This document shows, one piece after another, positions 1-15,439 of a DNA stretch of 64,000 bases. A model generated the notes under the pieces. The model made no database searches and was not told the DNA's origin. It was given only the letters and a program-made list of their open reading frames with translations. Where the stretch lies: contig BAAHQB010000110.1 in NCBI GenBank assembly GCA_054601695.1, positions 186,001 through 250,000 on the forward strand, in the 5' to 3' direction. Position numbers and translations under genes: made by a program. Each line of letters starts with the position of its first letter. Position 1 is the stretch's first letter. This DNA comes from Amorphochlora amoebiformis. Taxonomy: Eukaryota; Cercozoa; Chlorarachniophyceae.

Positions 1-248
1 TAGATGATGAAGGCACATTTATCTTTTATGCGTGCACGCCATTTGAAGCGTGCAACGGGGGTATAGATCCCAACAGCTGGTGCAGCCCAAAATATAGGTT
101 CGATACCTTATTTTTAACTTTTTAGTTTAAATAATCATGTAAATAAGTTGGGTGACCGTAGATTAAAGATTACAACCTAGATTAAATATGTTTTATCTAT
201 GATATAATTTTCTAAGTCGTAGAATATATCACTCGTATGAATATATAA

Positions 249-284
<36 letters not shown>

Positions 285-310
285 CATGTATATATGTATT
301 TATGTATATA

Positions 311-392
<82 letters not shown>

Positions 393-683
393 TTCATACG
401 TACATATCAGGGGAACCAAGTGCGCACAATGCGCGAGAAACTATTTTCGCGACGGTGCATATTGTAAGCTATGTCCACCAACAGACCTAAGCCTGCTAGT
501 ATTTTTTGGTGTAGTCTCCATCGTCTTCTTGTATGGATTTTTTAAGTTCGCTCCGTATCTCAAGGGCTTGGGGTCTACGAGGTATGAATGTAGATGTGAA
601 GCTATATATGTGTGGATTCCTAGTGTACATAATGTATAGATGGGCACGTACATTTATGTACATATATATGTATGTATGTAAAG

Positions 684-743
<60 letters not shown>

Positions 744-957
744 ATATGTATAAATATATACATATATATATATATATATACATAGATATATATGTATATG
801 TATATGTATACATTATACATTATATATGTATATACATATATATACATATGTATATGTATATGTATATGTATACATTATACATTATATATGTAATATATAT
901 ATATATATGTATAAATATTACCTATGTATATATAATTATGTATATAAATATGTATAT

Positions 958-1000
<43 letters not shown>

Positions 1001-1549
1001 ATATATATCTTGTTAACGCACCCCCGGCACATTATCTACCAAGTACAAGGAAATAGCCTTTCGTCCAACAACGCTTATATACAGCTAGAATGTAGAGTCT
1101 AAAAGCAAGAGTACATCTCGATAAATAATACACTGACTAATGGACATACCAATGAAATAAAGCAACGATCTTCAAGTGTGCGGGAAAGTTCATGATGTTA
1201 TAGCGAAAGTGCATCAGACTCCAACCAATAGTGTCGATGCTCACAGGAGCGGCCCGTCGGGGAGATGTTTGAATGCAATTGGATCATATAACTATTATAT
1301 GACAACACTAGAATAGTCAGATGTCTACCAGCGTATATATATTAAGAATGTTTACATATATTTATATATTTAATATATATATGTGTATATGTAAACATAC
1401 ATCTAATATATATATATATATATATACCTAATTTACATGTATATAAACTATATTGTATGTATTCCAGATTTTTCTTAATTTTGTCTATACATTTTTTTAT
1501 GAAAAGAAATTTCCTTGTGTAGTGTTTTTGCTACATGTATGCATATAGA

Positions 1550-1591
<42 letters not shown>

Positions 1592-1696
1592 TCATACCTA
1601 TATACATGCACTTGTTCTATGCATATCTACGTATTAAATTTATTTTTATTTACTACAAACACAGTATACACTATAGATATATATTTTCGGCACATG

Positions 1697-1731
<35 letters not shown>

Positions 1732-1970
1732 TTATAGAATATTCTTCAACTTCATCTCTGCAAGTTACGCATTCAACCATTTCTCGATCACGTGGCCCCC
1801 AGCTGTCGTCGAATTTTTCAACTCCCTCCGTTTTATCACCATCAATATCGACTTTGCTCAACCAGAGTGTCAGATCGATATCGACTACATCTACTCGTTC
1901 TTTTTGCTACAGGTAAGATTGTTACCATATGGATATGTGTGTATGTCATTGACGTGTATATAGATGTATG

Positions 1971-2013
<43 letters not shown>

Positions 2014-2102
2014 AAATACATACAAATATGTACATATGCACATTTATACATATATAAATGTATGTAGATCTGTATACATATTTATTTATATATGAATATA
2101 TG

Positions 2103-2143
<41 letters not shown>

Positions 2144-2222
2144 GTATATACGTATATGTAAATGTATATTTATACATTTACACATGCATATGTATATATA
2201 AATGTACAGTTATATATTTACT

Positions 2223-2261
<39 letters not shown>

Positions 2262-2276
2262 TACATAAATATATAT

Positions 2277-2319
<43 letters not shown>

Positions 2320-2431
2320 ATAGATCACTCCAATCGTGCTTTTGATAATTCTGTTTTGCATCTTTGGCGTCATATGGGTATATTATTTCATGTATTACAT
2401 ATTGTAAATATACCTAAATATGTGTTGTATG

Positions 2432-2511
<80 letters not shown>

Positions 2512-2549
2512 TATTTATATATATATATATATACACTATACTATACATT

Positions 2550-2581
<32 letters not shown>

Positions 2582-2715
2582 GATATATACATATATATAT
2601 GTGCTTATCTTGTGTTTGTAATGGGGATAATGACATGTTTTATGTACGAACAAACACACTTCAGATGTTGAGTGACCCACTTAATTATATACATCAGATT
2701 ATTTAAATGTAAACA

Positions 2716-2759
<44 letters not shown>

Positions 2760-2919
2760 ATATATATATATATATATGTGTGTTATACATACATTAATAA
2801 GAGTCATTCGTGTAATATATTAATGTATGCACAGATCAACACAAAGTGCCAGTTGTGGAAATATAAGAAGAATCGAAGAGATATCTACTTGGTACTGACA
2901 TTTATACAAACATATATAC

Positions 2920-2974
<55 letters not shown>

Positions 2975-3038
2975 GTCATCCACACGCAAGTGTTATACCA
3001 ATATGTATATACATACATATATATGTATTTATACGTAC

Positions 3039-3094
<56 letters not shown>

Positions 3095-3180
3095 ATGTGT
3101 GTGTATAATATCTGTATTTATACACGTTATATTACCCTCAGGTCTCTGTTGAACGCCACTGGTACTAAATCTATCCCTAA

Positions 3181-3228
<48 letters not shown>

Positions 3229-3229
3229 A

Positions 3230-3260
<31 letters not shown>

Positions 3261-3263
3261 GTC

Positions 3264-3306
<43 letters not shown>

Positions 3307-3673
3307 GTAAATATGTATGTATATATATATATATATATAGAGCATATAAATATCCACCGAAACTCTTACTATATCCTAACTCTGACTGTTATGACCATTA
3401 TCCTATACATATGTGAATGTACATATGTGTGGATAATACGTTTTATACATGTTTATGTACACAATATAGATTTACTAATGTATGTATGTATATGTACACC
3501 TATAGTTATACATATTTGGACGTAATCCGTGTGAATATTACATCTATATATACTCTTTACATATATGTATATATCTGTGTGTATATGTAAAATGTGTATA
3601 CTTATATCAATACATGTAAATAGATTATTATATTGATATATATTTATACTTTTCAATATTTACATATATACAG

Positions 3674-3717
<44 letters not shown>

Positions 3718-4016
3718 GTGTGTGTGTGTGTGTGTATTGATGTATATAAATATATTTATATATTATATATCAACATCCCTCGAAAGGTGGGAGAAGGCCC
3801 TCGATAGTGTATGGTTCGTCTACTCGATCAACGTATTAAACACGTTGTTTTCGCTCCCAAGACTTCTGATCATGGGCCTCTTTTCCATCTGCTTGTTTCT
3901 GTTCGTATGTCTCGTTTGGTTTGTGCGGATCACGTTTTGGCTTTTCAAGATGGTATTTCCTTATTTTTTTTTTCACCTTTCTTACCTTTTTTCTGTTGCT
4001 TTTCTATGTATAGTAC

Positions 4017-4106
<90 letters not shown>

Positions 4107-4145
4107 TTACATATATTACATACACACATACATACATATATATAA

Positions 4146-4193
<48 letters not shown>

Positions 4194-4751
4194 TATACAT
4201 ATATATGTATACATACATAGATATATGCATACATAAATATATATATTGATATAACATATATATACATATGTACATATATATATATATATATATATGTATA
4301 TGTACATATATATCTTCATCCACTTACTATCTCTCCCATTCTTCTCCCTTCTCTTTCGCTCTCGCTCTCGATTCCGCCAGACTGTTGCTGGGTGTTCGTA
4401 TATGTTTAAGCCCCCCAAGCACTTTGATGATGAGGACGATAGCCTCTTAACCAACGCAGGTGTTTCTAGACCGAGAGGCAGCGTCGTAAGGAAGAGAGAG
4501 GAAAGAAGATAGAAAAGAGTGCGATTGGAAGAGAGAAAGGGATTATATAGGGAGGCAAGGAGAGAGGGAGATAGAGGGAGAAGGGAGAAGGAGATGAAGG
4601 TGGATAAGAGAGACAAGTAGACCTCATGAACTAAGTCATTAATTCAGGTTCAGGTTTTGGGAAGTCGAAAAAGGGGTCTCGAAAGGCGAATAACTTTGAC
4701 CGAGCGGTAAGTTTAATATATACATGTGTAGTTTTGTGAATGCACAGATGA

Positions 4752-4788
<37 letters not shown>

Positions 4789-4880
4789 CTATACATATAT
4801 ACATTATCTATACATGTATATATTATCTGTTTATATGTGTTACATATACATATATATATTATCTATATATGCGTATATAT

Positions 4881-4929
<49 letters not shown>

Positions 4930-5016
4930 CTGTTATATATATATATATATACACATACATATGATGATCTAGAAATGTCTTCTCTTTAGCTATAACTATC
5001 TAGTAGACACATACAT

Positions 5017-5063
<47 letters not shown>

Positions 5064-5380
5064 GCAGTAACAAACTGTACCTAACCACCCATCCAGTATG
5101 CAAAGATTAACCAAGATGTACATATCGGAAGCAACAATAGTATGTGGGCATCATTCCTGAAATGTCAGACGGAGGAGTATTTGTGCGTCAAGGTGGGTTG
5201 TCGTGTGTATGCATATTCATCTGTGAGTGTATGTATATATGCATAGATAGTACGAATGTTTATATTCATGTGGATGTTTGTGTACATATATAATTTATGT
5301 ATAAAAGGTGGAAATACTGTTTTTGTGGAATATATATCGAGATATATATATGTATATATGTGTATATATGTATATGTGTG

Positions 5381-5434
<54 letters not shown>

Positions 5435-5538
5435 TATGTATGTACCTTATACGTGAAATATACAAATGTATGTGTACACATGTATATATAATATGTATAT
5501 ATATATATATATATATATTATATTTATAGATATATTTA

Positions 5539-5595
<57 letters not shown>

Positions 5596-5648
5596 GTGCA
5601 CGTGGACATACATATATATATTTACATATATACATATATATATATAAG

Positions 5649-5679
<31 letters not shown>

Positions 5680-5769
5680 CATGTCCTTCCAGGGCAAGGC
5701 TTCCTCGATTGAGGAGCAGCAAGAGAAATTCAAAAACCAGAAGTAATACCTCGCTATTTATGTACATAG

Positions 5770-5801
<32 letters not shown>

Positions 5802-5820
5802 TATATATATATATATATTT

Positions 5821-5857
<37 letters not shown>

Positions 5858-6127
5858 AATATATGTATATAATTGTATGAAACTTTTATGTATGTAGCAA
5901 TATGTATTTAATATATAAAAATATATAGGCATATTGGTGATACCAAAAACATGAGGGAATCCAAAGAGGAGTTTTATTTGGTACATAGATGTATGACATA
6001 CATTTGTAAATATGTAATATTCACATATATATATATATATAAATATATGTGTGTGTGTGTGTGTAGTATGCGTGTATCTGCATGTATTTATGTATTGTAT
6101 ACGTATCCGTTGCATACAATAAGTATG

Positions 6128-6174
<47 letters not shown>

Positions 6175-6200
6175 TACACATACATATCATATTACATAAT

Positions 6201-6245
<45 letters not shown>

Positions 6246-6356
6246 TATAATATTTATATATATATACATACATATATAAGTATATATATATATATACATG
6301 TATACCTGTATACATATCGCTACCGTAACAATACAAATAGCATGAGAGGATGCAGC

Positions 6357-6420
<64 letters not shown>

Positions 6421-6829
6421 ATATATATACATATATGTACATTGTTAGTGCAGCGGTCCGCATACCGGTAGTACGGTCCGGCCCACCGGTGATTTTCTGG
6501 AAATGAACTCTGATAGCGTTGTAGTATGGTAGTTGTCTGATTGACTGTTATCCGTTTGGATTATGACAAACTTATTCTCAAGAATTCAGGAACATATATG
6601 GTTATGTGTGATGGTCACGTGAGGTCATGTGAGCGTTACATACGTGAAGTCACGTTCTATCATAGTTTATCTGGAAGCCCAGTACTACAGGGTACTACCC
6701 GGCACTACCAGCCAGTCAACCTCCGAGAAATCTCCGGGATCTCCAGCGATCTCCAGAACAGCTACGACTATCTAATCGTCGAGCTGCATCTGCTCATGCT
6801 ATCCATATCGTTGTATCTATGCTCTAAGA

Positions 6830-6915
<86 letters not shown>

Positions 6916-8294
6916 ATATATATATATATATATATATATGTTGTATATTTATATATATATATATATACATAAAGTCCCGCGTGGGGCTTGACGCTGAAGA
7001 GACAAACAAAGTTTTTGGAAATAGCGCTCTCCAATCCAAACGTTCAGCTGGTTTGCTACCATTTCAACTCTAACCCTAACTGATAACTACAGTTCCAACT
7101 CACGTAACCGAATATCATCCTTTGCTAATCGAAGTCAGCTAAGTCTGGAAATCTAGCCTAATCGTAACATTGGCTCTAATGCAGGAGGAATGATGTGGAT
7201 GTACAGCACTCCATTCCACAAATTCATGGTGAATGAGTTTGTCCTCTCTGACGACCCCGATTCAGAGCTGTTCAAGAACCTCACCAACCAAATCCTAGAA
7301 ATGTATGAAAAGCAACGCATCGATGGGACTGACGAAGGAGAAGACGCGCTCCAGCGCAAGATTGACGACTCATGGAACATGGTTGTCAACGCCATCTGTA
7401 TGGTCCTACTCTTTTCTCATCTGGTCCTCGTCGGGTCGTGCCTGCAGGTCTTTGTGTGCACGCAGGCGGTCGGGAACACGCAGTTTCTCGTCGCAGACCA
7501 GGATATAGTATGTTGGGAGTCTGATCATCTCAACCTCGTGTTCTTCTCAGTGATATTCCTCATCCTTTGGGGGGTCGGAATTCCCCTGGTGCTGTACCTC
7601 CTGGTGCTATTTGACGGGAAAATGGGGGCCAAGGGCCTCTATCACCCCGAAAACAAGTCCAAGTACGGTTATATCTACCTCAAGTACGCCAATCAGTTTT
7701 GGTATTGGGAGTTCATGGTACTGTTTCGCAAGTTTATGCTTGAAGCTGTGCGTGTGCTCTTCTCGCTGAATGAGACGGCCGCTATACAGGTCACAGGTGC
7801 TTTCCTGGTTATCTGTTTCGCAACGTTTGCGCAATTCTACCTCAGTCCGTTCGTCGAGCGAGAGCTAAACGATATCGAATCGGCGGCTCTCTGGAATCAC
7901 ATCATCGTCCTGTTCATCGGCACAGTATTCCTCACGGAACAGCTGCCCATCACAGGGGTTCTGTCTACAGTGATCGCCATGATTGTCATCTGCCTGATCC
8001 TTATCACAGGTTGTTACATCTTCCGGTCAGTGTGGAGAGAGCTGCACGACACGGTGCCGTTTATAGGCACGGTATTGCAGTTCATGTACGTGTACGAGCT
8101 GTGGTGTAACGAGGTAAAAATGTTCGTGGAGGCTAATGAATGGTTGGGTGGGGTGCGGCGAGGGGATCATTGTGAAGTTGGGGGTTGTTGTTCAACGGAG
8201 GAGGATGAGGATGGAGAGGTAGATTTTTCAAAAGTTCGATTTTAAGAGAGGTGGAGAGAGGAAACGAGAGAGGTGATCTATATATATATATATA

Positions 8295-8364
<70 letters not shown>

Positions 8365-8377
8365 AATATATATATGC

Positions 8378-8454
<77 letters not shown>

Positions 8455-8546
8455 ATATATATATACATATATATGTAGGTGTGTGTGTATAATATATGTA
8501 TATTAGATTGCTTACTTTTTTACATGGAAATATACATTTATACATG

Positions 8547-8609
<63 letters not shown>

Positions 8610-9030
8610 ATATATGTATATACGTATGTACAAATGTACAATACAAAATGTACATATTCATTCACATGTAAATATATATATCTACATGCATACTTACACT
8701 CATGCATCCGATTTATGTAGACACATGTAAGTATAACCCAGCTCCCCATATCAGGTTGGAGAATGCTGCTTCTGGGTTACGCTCTGTGCTTGTTGTTGCG
8801 TATGCTGCCGTAATAAGCAGGCCACAGATAACCGGAAGCGACGACGTAGCGCGTTGTCCAAGAAGACTCACGCGGGCTCCCGTGGAAACGTAGGTACCAA
8901 TCAGTATATCCTCAAGTCGAATACGAAGCTCAAAGCTGAAGACCTTGATAAGGTAGTCACAGCATTTAGGTAGTTAGGAGATATATATGTGCGTGATATA
9001 AGGTGTAATCATATATATATATATACATAT

Positions 9031-9064
<34 letters not shown>

Positions 9065-9447
9065 AATACATATATATTACACATATTTATATATATATAT
9101 ATATACATATTGATAAAATCCAAACCCTGATAACCACTATAACGTTTGAAATTTCAAACTTCTCCAGCACCCTGAGATGAACAGAACCTTTGAAACGGGA
9201 CGAACGGCAGACAAGTTGAAGGGATTTAAGACTTCCCCAGTACTCATGTATGACCGCAAGGCGGCGAGTACGAACGCCAATATGAGTAAGACGGCAGACT
9301 TTGAGTCGGATCGGAGAAAGAGTAGAGAGGAAGGAGAGAAAAACCTTTCCAAAACTGTTGCACCCGAGCCGCATCAAGGTTCTAATCGTTTTGAATAGAG
9401 TGTGTGTTGTGATTGTTTTTTTAAATATAAGTAAGGCATTATATATG

Positions 9448-9509
<62 letters not shown>

Positions 9510-9524
9510 CATGTGTGTGTATAT

Positions 9525-9575
<51 letters not shown>

Positions 9576-9717
9576 TAAATATATATATATATATATATAT
9601 ATCTGTGTATATATGCATTTATCTGTAAATAAGTGTATGTGAATATTTTGAATATATACAAAAAGGTGTAACAGGTTACAAGCTAATGTATGCATAGAAT
9701 TTGTCTACCTATATGTA

Positions 9718-9776
<59 letters not shown>

Positions 9777-9972
9777 ACTATATATATATATATCATATAT
9801 ATATATATATATATATAACATGTACATATATATATATATAGGTTTATATATGTGTGTATGTAAGTATATATGTAAGCATTATATTGAAGTATTCTATGTA
9901 AGTATATAAGGTCTCAACGTGTTACAAAATATATTCAGACAAATTTTGGCATATAAAATATCTCATATGTGA

Positions 9973-10060
<88 letters not shown>

Positions 10061-10731
10061 GTGTGCGGATATTTATACAGGTGACATAATATCCACAAAC
10101 AAAAAAATTCATAACATAGACATATCACACGAAGACGATGGCAAATGTCTCCTCTCAGCAGGTAAAGGATGCTCAACTCCGACCGAAACCAAACATCTCC
10201 AAAGGGTCTCGGACCTTACACACAGTATGACAGACGTTAAGAAACCTCCTGTGTCTCGGGACACGGCACATATTGACTCAACAGAAGCGAAACTCAATGA
10301 TGAGGTCATTTCAGACAAGAAAGACCAGCCGGGTCATAACGATACTTTCGAGAAGATTCTCTCAGACATGGAAAAATCGACAAAGCCCGCAGAGATAGCT
10401 CGCTCGGATGTAGAGGGAAACACTGACAAGTCAGCTAAGCAGCCTTCAGATGGAAAGGTATTCAAGGATGAGTTTTGGAAGCCTCCAGATAAAGCCGAGG
10501 TAGCAAGTTCATCGGCTTCGGGCGTGTTGTCCGGTGAGGCACAGATGGAGTTGTCAAAGTCAGAAAAGAAGCCGAATCTTAAAGGGATTTCTGAGGAGGG
10601 AGATGGAAAAGGTGGTATCTAATGTGAATGTATTATAAACGTGAATGTAACATATATTGTGTATAGGTGTTATCTATTTGTGAATGTGTTATAGAAGTGA
10701 ATGTAAGATATATTTCGTGTAAATTCTATAC

Positions 10732-10768
<37 letters not shown>

Positions 10769-10832
10769 ATTATGGGTATATGTTTATATGTACATGAATG
10801 CATATTTGTACATATGTATGCATATATATGTG

Positions 10833-10899
<67 letters not shown>

Positions 10900-10952
10900 A
10901 TAAATGGATGCATACATACATCTATACATACATAGTATACATATGTATGCAT

Positions 10953-10994
<42 letters not shown>

Positions 10995-11312
10995 CATACC
11001 CATACATGAATATGCACATATCACACAGAAAAAGATGATGCTAGTACTGAGACAGACACAGAGGAAGACAAACAAGAAAACCACTCAACCGCTAAATCTA
11101 GAGGTTTGTCTCCGTCATTCCTGCGAGTGTACATCTGTGGCATTCCGGAGCATGCATAGTGTCCATGCATATAGCGTATGAAATACAACCGGTTAGAGCA
11201 TGTACATGAATACGCCAATATTTGGTTGGTGTGAGTATGTAGTCGATTATGTATGTGAGTATGTATTATCATTTACGAATATATAGTATATGTGAATATG
11301 TATATTTATACG

Positions 11313-11349
<37 letters not shown>

Positions 11350-11384
11350 CGTGTGTGTGTGTCTGTGTGTGTATGTATACATAC

Positions 11385-11430
<46 letters not shown>

Positions 11431-11830
11431 TATTAACAGACATAATTCATTTACATACACAGTTTACAAATGTTCCTAATTAATACGGTGTGTTTAATGC
11501 GTCGAAATCAGCCGATGAAGGCGACAGCGCTGTCGACGAGAAAAGCAATAGCATCCGTTGTAATGACAAAAAGATCCTTTCTGACGGTAAATCTACCGAG
11601 GATTTCAGTGATCATAAACACGGCGAGATCGAGTGCGATGAAAAAGTATTGCCTGAGCTGCACTCAAAGGCGGATTCGAAGGTTGCACATGTTTACACAT
11701 GTATGAAGATTAATTTATATATATACACACATATATATATATATATATATATGTACATATATGTATAGATATACATATTATTTATACATACATGTATATG
11801 TATGTACATATATATGTACTTTGATATACG

Positions 11831-11878
<48 letters not shown>

Positions 11879-11995
11879 TATGTGTGTGTGTATATATGTG
11901 TATATCAATGGAAGTACTGTATACACACATATATATATGGACATCAATATGTGTGTGTGTATGTTTTGCGTTTGTGTGCGTCTTTGTGTGTAGCT

Positions 11996-12067
<72 letters not shown>

Positions 12068-12402
12068 ACATAATATAACATGTATACTTCCACCTTCTCA
12101 CCCACTATATACCTCATCCTTTCCCCCGTATACAGATAAAGAACAGTGACTCTCGAAATACGCAAAGCCTATCACTCCCCAAGTCTGATGCACCAACAGA
12201 GTACGTTGAAAACAGGCTTAGGGTGATAGGAAGGCAAAGAGAGCTGAAATAGGGTGCCGAAGACCAGAGGAAGAAACGGAGAGGGAGATAAAATAAGAGG
12301 GAAACTGAGAGAGGGTCAGGAGAAGCTAGTTCTCATGACAACTGTGGGATCGAGAGATTGAGGTAGTCATGTATTAAAGTGTGCAGTGACGTTTTTGTGT
12401 GG

Positions 12403-12450
<48 letters not shown>

Positions 12451-12563
12451 ATATATTATATATATATATGTATGTATGTATGTATATATATATATATGTA
12501 TATTTCTGTGATATAGCCTGACTCAAAATGAAGATGAACTAGGAGGGGACAAGTTTGATCAGG

Positions 12564-12611
<48 letters not shown>

Positions 12612-12706
12612 CAATATATATATATATATATACGTATACACACGCATATATATATATATATATATATATGTGTGTATACATATATACACACATACACATA
12701 TACACC

Positions 12707-12742
<36 letters not shown>

Positions 12743-12839
12743 GTGTGTATATATATGTGTGTGTATAAATATGTAATACATACGAATATATATCTCCATG
12801 GTAAAAGAAAATATACGTCACATATACATATATATATGT

Positions 12840-12924
<85 letters not shown>

Positions 12925-13356
12925 TACATACATATATACACATATATATATATATATATCAATATATATATTCATATGTATATATATATATAATATGTAG
13001 ATATATAATATATATTTGTGTGTGTGTATTGAATTGAGTATTTTTTTGTGTATATTTGTGTGTATATATAGTAGTATGTATTAAAATACATTTTTATAAT
13101 TCATATATATATATATATATATTTACATAATATATTTTCATATTATATATATATGTATATATATATATCCGTAACACTTGTAAAAAATACGTGTGTGTGG
13201 TATTTGTACATAATCCAGACTGCCGACGTTGACCTGGAGGAGATCAAGAGACGGGAAGAAAAGGATCATGTCGCTACGCTCTCAATACACAGGTCAATAC
13301 CAATATAGAGTTATATATTTTTATTTATATACACATCATGTATAAGTGCATATAAA

Positions 13357-13407
<51 letters not shown>

Positions 13408-13976
13408 AGTGTGTGTGTGTGTGTGTGTATAAATTACATTTGCATTCAATTATGTGTGATTTACACAAATATGTGTATACAAGAAGACTATATTGATGAA
13501 ATCAACTGAACTCTCTCAGTTCCATGGAAAAAGCACAATATCGCGTCCAAAACCTAATCGGCCACTGCCCTATCCTCTCCGACCTCGGTGAGAAACGAAA
13601 ACCCTCTCACTCTCTGTTTTTCTGTCTCGGCCCTTTATCCGCCTCCTATCTTTCTCTGCTTTCTTTTCCTTCCTTTCGGCTTTCATTCTCATTTTTGTCT
13701 CTCACATCCCTCTCTCTTCTCTCCCCTCTCCCTCTCTCTCTGCCGACTTCCCTCTCTTTCTTCCTCTCAATATCCCAAACCGAACACCAACTCAGGCAAA
13801 AACGCCTAATCTGAGCCGTTGGTTTTGCTAATACTGTACTCTTCGACCGAATATAGGTCTCGTGTTTGCGAACGCGTGGATCTGCGATAGAAATACACCC
13901 ATGCGAGATAAGTTTCAGTTTGCGCAGAGGGTGAAAAAGATGACCAAGTCGTGCTTTGAGCAGTTGCTTGGTCGGT

Positions 13977-14031
<55 letters not shown>

Positions 14032-14085
14032 GTATATCAATATGTTATGTGTTTTCTATCGGGTGTATCTAAGGCATACAGTGCG

Positions 14086-14149
<64 letters not shown>

Positions 14150-14289
14150 GTATATATGTAATATAAATAGAAATATATTATGTGTTTTCTATCAGGTGTA
14201 TCTAAGGCACACAGTGCAGGGATATCGAAGCTGTATCTCGATGACTGCAAGCGAAAGAGAATCTGGGAATACCTCAAGAAAGTATTCGC

Positions 14290-14325
<36 letters not shown>

Positions 14326-14530
14326 CATATATGTATACATTTACAAATTTCTATGTATACGATGCGTAGATGTAATATCTCATTTTGATGCAAAAAGGCT
14401 GATGATGTGGTGATGACGAAGTTCCGAACAGCACCAGTGGACTTCCTCAGCTACAACTCGACGGAAGACAGTATCAATTTCGTAACTATCAATGGATGGG
14501 CTGGTATAGTATACCGCTATAATGTATATA

Positions 14531-14570
<40 letters not shown>

Positions 14571-14613
14571 ATATATATATGTATACATATATATATATAT
14601 ATATGTATATATA

Positions 14614-14676
<63 letters not shown>

Positions 14677-14839
14677 ATATATATATATGCAACATAAATA
14701 TGTTTTGACATAGAACGTAAGTACTTTATCAATTTATTCCGATAAGTGGATGGATGGTATACGAATTATATACATATATATATATATGTATATATATATA
14801 TACATATGTGTGTGTGTGTGTGTTTTTGTTGTGTTTTTG

Positions 14840-14914
<75 letters not shown>

Positions 14915-15022
14915 CGCAAGGATGTATACACATATATACAGATATAATTGTTTAAATGTGAATATAGAATTTGCGTACTTATAGTCTCTTATCCCACGGG
15001 AGAGGGATTGGCAAGCAAATTA

Positions 15023-15062
<40 letters not shown>

Positions 15063-15102
15063 TATATAAATACATATATATATAATATGTATGTATATAT
15101 AG

Positions 15103-15148
<46 letters not shown>

Positions 15149-15306
15149 ATAATATACATGATGTATGTGAACTTAGGCTATATATGTATGTTATAATATG
15201 TTATATGTATGTTATAATATGTATTCCAGGCAAGACAAACGGCGGACTAGTTCGTTACAAAGTCGATCGCGAGGGCACTGTATCTCGTCAGGAACTCATA
15301 CCGTAA
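1..15306 (+). CDS. Gene 1: multipass membrane protein with Cys-rich ectodomain, 5'-truncated by window edge
   Basis: Exons with matching splice phases: 3-97 (start outside window), 411-581, 1738-1912, 2324-2377, 2835-2891, 2975-3004, 3787-3952, 4381-4459, 4648-4706, 5097-5192, 5693-5742, 5929-5980, 6975-7050, 7185-8218, 8755-8952, 9168-9378, 10081-10611, 11029-11103, 11512-11681, 12136-12200, 12517-12562, 13219-13292, 13520-13587, 13857-13974, 14215-14281, 14398-14503, 15230-15306 (TAA). About 1,330 residues are visible. The first two exons join into a CxxC-rich stretch (ACNGG, WCSPKY, KCAQC, YCKLCP) resembling EGF/GCC2-GCC3-like modules. A membrane helix and an ITWPP-containing segment follow. 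Exon 7185-8218 holds about six more helices. This order matches large surface proteins of protists with a TRP-like membrane region; that assignment is from memory of the family. The tail after 8218 is hydrophilic and acidic. Unsure: the path between 3005 and 3786, where segments 3142-3161 and 3341-3412 look coding but could not be phased, and the exact start of exon 8755. Confidence 0.8.
240..410. repeat. (TA)n microsatellite in gene 1 intron
   Basis: Typical example: the tract fills the last part of intron 98-410 and ends just before the AG at 409-410. Comparable tracts occur in nearly every intron of genes 1, 2, 3, 5 and 6. Confidence 0.95.
1000..1345 (+). other. Unique sequence inside gene 1 intron 582-1737
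   Basis: About 340 bases of ordinary composition between TA tracts. No frame with AG and GT borders fits the flanking phases (exon 411-581 joins directly to 1738-1912), so it is read as intron. Confidence 0.5.
6445..6832 (+). mobile_element. Dispersed non-coding repeat, copy A
   Basis: About 385 bases of normal composition between TA tracts, in gene 1 intron 5981-6974. It starts GTGCAGCGGTC and contains CCGGTAGTACGG, TTTGGATTATGAC, CCCAGTACTACAGGGTACTA and GATCTCCAGCGATCTCCAG. Shared blocks with copies at about 32735, 54149 and 57612 define the family. No convincing protein is encoded. Class unknown; a small non-autonomous transposon is one possibility. Confidence 0.7.
7185..8218 (+). CDS. 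Gene 1 main membrane-domain exon
   Basis: This is by far the longest exon of the window. It begins in phase 1 (previous exon 6975-7050 ends in a lone G) and is read from a [11 protein letters not shown] start. About 60 charged residues come first, then roughly six hydrophobic helices at about 7373-7456, 7535-7615, 7720-7765, 7790-7850, 7890-7950 and 7960-8030. The motif [17 protein letters not shown], an aromatic run followed by an invariant-looking RK, is the hallmark I recognise from protist multipass proteins of this class. The open frame reaches a TAA at 8243-8245. I end the exon at the donor after 8218 because the next exon (8755-8952) then continues in phase 0, and everything to 15306 stays in frame. 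An earlier donor after 8114 would also keep phase. If neither is used the protein stops at 8245. Confidence 0.85.
10081..10611 (+). CDS. Gene 1 acidic cytoplasmic-tail exon
   Basis: Phase 1 to phase 1 exon of 531 bases, hydrophilic and rich in Asp, Glu, Lys and Ser, with no hydrophobic run and no domain I recognise. It looks intrinsically disordered. An internal GT at about 10161 and a TAA at 10621 are alternatives. I prefer the donor after 10611 because the next exon (11029-11103) joins in phase and has the same acidic composition (repeated [13 protein letters not shown] residues). Confidence 0.7.
12840..12960. repeat. (TA)n microsatellite in gene 1 intron
   Basis: Near-perfect TA tract within intron 12563-13218. 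That intron also carries several shorter TA and TG/CA patches and no exon signal. Confidence 0.95.
14040..14225 (+). repeat. Two-copy duplication of a 3' splice site (gene 1)
   Basis: About 48 bases (starting near TATGTGTTTTCTATC and ending at the acceptor ACAGTGC) occur at about 14043-14091 and again at 14176-14224, separated by (TA)n. Only the second copy leads into the real exon at 14215. The first carries a decoy acceptor. Confidence 0.8.
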
Positions 15307-15400
15307 TATTAATACTCAGTATTACTATCGCATAAAGCTGTAATATTTCGCATGTTTTAAATATGTACCGTAAAATGCATACATTATATTCGTGTATGGA

Positions 15401-15439
<39 letters not shown>

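Noticed and set aside
94-106. GGTTCGATACC, a perfect tRNA B-box match
   Set aside because: It spans the exon 3-97 donor of gene 1. No A-box or cloverleaf can be built around it.
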